A stretch of 64,000 nt of DNA from Clusia tigrina (lineage: Eukaryota; Arthropoda; Insecta; Diptera; Clusiidae): assembly GCA_920105625.2 (NCBI GenBank), contig OV050033.1:117513700-117577699 (forward strand). Reading direction: 5' to 3'. Positions 62,301 through 64,000 of this stretch are shown here, in pieces. Both the position numbers and the translations under genes were made by a program. Within the stretch, counting starts at the first letter, position 1; each line of letters opens with the position of its first letter. Under the pieces are notes generated by a model. That model was not told the DNA's origin. It worked only from the letters and a program-made list of their open reading frames with translations, and made no database searches.

Positions 62301-64000
62301 AGTACTCGAGCCTCTTGTCAATTTAAGCTATCGCTCAAAGCAATGCTACCCTTGAGTCCCAAATCAAACACTGATAAAAGTTCAAATGGCCCTAAATTCC
62401 ATACGGTACGTCCTACACCTATCAAAGTTTGCAACATACAAATGCTTGTAACTTTTTACTGGAGCGTCATAAAACCTTGAAATTTTGTAACAATAAAGTA
62501 CTCGAGCCTCTTGTCAATTTAAGCTATCGCTCAAAGCTATGGTACCCTTGAGTCCCAAGTCAAACACTGATAAAATTTCAAATGGCCCTAACTTCTATAC
62601 GGCACGTCCTACACCTATCAAAGTTTGCAACATACAAATTCTTGTAACTTTTTACTGGAGCGTCATAAATCCTTGAAATTTTGTGTACAATAAAGTACTC
62701 GAGCCTCTTGTCAATTTAAGCTATCGCTCAAAGCAATGCTACCCTTGAGTCCCAAATCAAACACTGATAAAACTTCAAATGGCCCTAACTTCTATACGGC
62801 ACGTCCTACACCTATCAAAGTTTGCAACATACAAATGCTTGTAACTTTTTACTGGAGCGTCATAAAACCTTGAAATTTTGTAACAATAAAGTACTCGAGC
62901 CTCTTGTCAATTTAAGCTATCGCTCAAAGCTATGGCGCCCTTGAGTCCCAAATCAAACACTGATAAAATTTCAAATGGCCCTAACTTCTATACGGCACGT
63001 CCTACACCTATCAAAGTTTGCAACATACAAATGCTTGTAACTTTTTACTGGAGCGTCATAAAACCTTGAAATTTCGTAACAACAAAGTACTCGAGCCTCT
63101 TGTCAATATAAGCTATCGCTCAAAGCAATGCTACCCTTGAGTCCCAAATCAAACACTGATAAAACTTCAAATGGCCCTAAATTCCATACGGTACGTCCTA
63201 CACCTATCAAAGTTTGCAACATACAAATGCTTGTAACTTTTTACTGGAGCGTCATAAAACCTTGAAATTTTGTAACAATAAAGTACTCGAGCCTCTTGTC
63301 AATTTAAGCTATCGCTCAAAGCTATGGTACCCTTGAGTCCCAAATCAAACACTGATAAAACTTCAAATGGCCCTAACTTCTATACGGCACGTCCTACACC
63401 TATCAAAGTTTGCAACATACAAATGCTTGTAACTTTTTACTGGAGCGTCATAAAACCTTGAAATTTTGTAACAATAAAGTACTCGAGCCTCTTGTCAATT
63501 TAAGCTATCGCTCAAAGCTATGGCGCCCTTGAGTCCCAAATCAAACACTGATAAAATTTCAAATGGCCCTAACTTCTATACGGCACGTCCTACACCTATC
63601 AAAGTTTGCAACATACAAATGCTTGTAACTTTTTACTGGAGCGTCATAAAACCTTGAAATTTTGTAACAATAAAGTACTCGAGCCTCTTGTCAATTTAAG
63701 CTATCGCTCAAAGCAATGCTACCCTTGAGTCCCAAATCAAACACTGATAAAACTTCAAATGGCCCTAAATTCCATACAGTACGTCCTACACCTATCAAAG
63801 TTTGCAATATACAAATGCTTGTAACTTTTTACTGGAGCGTCATAAAACCTTGAAATTTTGTAACAATAAAGTACTCGAGCCTCTTGTCAATTTAAGCTAT
63901 CGCTCAAAGCAATGCTACCCTTGACTCCCAAATCAAACACTGATAAAACTTCAAATGGTCCTAAATTCCATACGGTACGTCCTACACCTATCAAAGTTTG

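Larger units (their letters stand above)
58352..63056 (+). repeat. Macro-duplication copy 2 (24 monomers, 4705 bp)
   Basis: Unit order relative to copy 1: 53255, an unmatched unit, 54235, a 54431/53451 hybrid, 53647, 53843, 55215, 55411, 55607, 55803, 55999, unmatched, 56391, 56587, unmatched, 56783, 56979, 57175, 57371, 57567, 57763, 57959, 58156. The run from 61488 to 63056 keeps a constant 4705-bp offset. The left part is reordered, with 54235-54431 types now preceding 53647-53843 types. Confidence 0.82.
1..64000. repeat. 196-bp tandem satellite array (326 complete units + 160 bp)
   Basis: Every stretch of the window is a copy of the same 196-bp unit in the same orientation. The anchor word cataaaacc starts at 1, 196, 392, 588, 784 and so on to 63841. 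By phase tracking 295 of the 326 complete units are exactly 196 bp. The other 31 differ by 1-2 bp except those starting at 784 (-6), 15274 (-25) and 25048 (-7). No transposon, unique sequence, inverted unit or gene interrupts the array, and both window ends lie inside it. Satellites of this size and purity typically form centromeric or pericentromeric heterochromatin. The centromere role is inference, since nothing in the DNA alone proves it. The family is not one I recognise. Confidence 0.98.
52863..64000 (+). repeat. Satellite domain 9: ~5-kb block present in two reshuffled copies
   Basis: Rare marks in units 53059-58351 recur across 58352-63252: aagtaatgct with ctattaaag (53255/58548), gatatcgctcagagc with ttgtatgcc (54431/59136), cgcttaaagc (53647/59332), cgtcttacacc (53843/59528), cacccatc (55215/59724), gtgctcgagcatttt (55803/60312), ataccgcacg (56391/60900), tggacctaac with ggcaggtcc (56783/61488), tttaggc with actactat (57175/61880), ccacacgg (57371/62076), caagtcaaac (57763/62468), tgtgtacaata (57959/62664) and tggcgccc (58156/62861). 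Offsets are 5293, 4705, 5685, 4509 and again 4705 bp, so whole units were lost, gained or moved. The window ends within the array. Confidence 0.87.

Noticed and set aside
1..64000. CRISPR array or other short spaced repeats.
   Set aside because: The whole 196-bp period is homologous from unit to unit. There are no unique spacers and no constant short repeats between variable segments.

Overview
The whole 64 kb window is one uninterrupted, head-to-tail tandem satellite array. I see no protein-coding gene, RNA gene, transposon, CRISPR array or other non-satellite stretch of even one repeat unit, and no unit in inverted orientation. The repeat unit is 196 bp. Following its phase by hand from base 1 gives 326 complete units plus a 160-bp partial unit at the right end. 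The summed length deviation is -56 bp, which reproduces the observed end phase exactly. Both ends of the window lie inside the array, so its full length and flanks are unknown.

A nucleosome-sized AT-rich satellite (the commonest monomer is about 38% G+C) with tens of kilobases of layered higher-order repeats (HORs) indicates a nuclear eukaryotic chromosome, most likely centromeric, pericentromeric or other heterochromatin. I do not recognise the satellite family and cannot name the organism. A flowering plant is a weak guess from the general style of the monomer. All short ORFs are by-products of the repeat: 196 = 3x65+1, so the reading frame shifts at every unit.

Layout, defined by diagnostic variants shared between units: (1) 1-11550, a variable HOR domain built on about 8 monomer types; (2) 11551-12921, transition; (3) 12922-18777, a 10-monomer HOR present three times in tandem; (4) 18778-25627, the most heterogeneous part, with private substitutions and little HOR order; (5) 25628-42675, a domain containing a roughly 21-monomer block (29741-33855) duplicated at 35228-40715 with two whole-monomer insertions; (6) 42676-46985, a nearly perfect tandem duplication of 11 monomers (2155 bp per copy); (7) 46986-50904, mixed units including a 3-mer duplication and one unit of the type found in domain 5; (8) 50905-52862, a tandem 5-mer duplication (979 bp per copy); (9) 52863-64000, a roughly 5-kb duplication (24-27 monomers) with internally reshuffled order and a recognisable junction monomer.

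There are no genes working together here. The interest lies in the recombination record: duplications at integral monomer offsets, hybrid monomers carrying the left half of one type and the right half of another, and a gradient from freshly duplicated blocks to a scrambled, older-looking segment. Shared variants were read by eye. Percent identities and significance were not computed.
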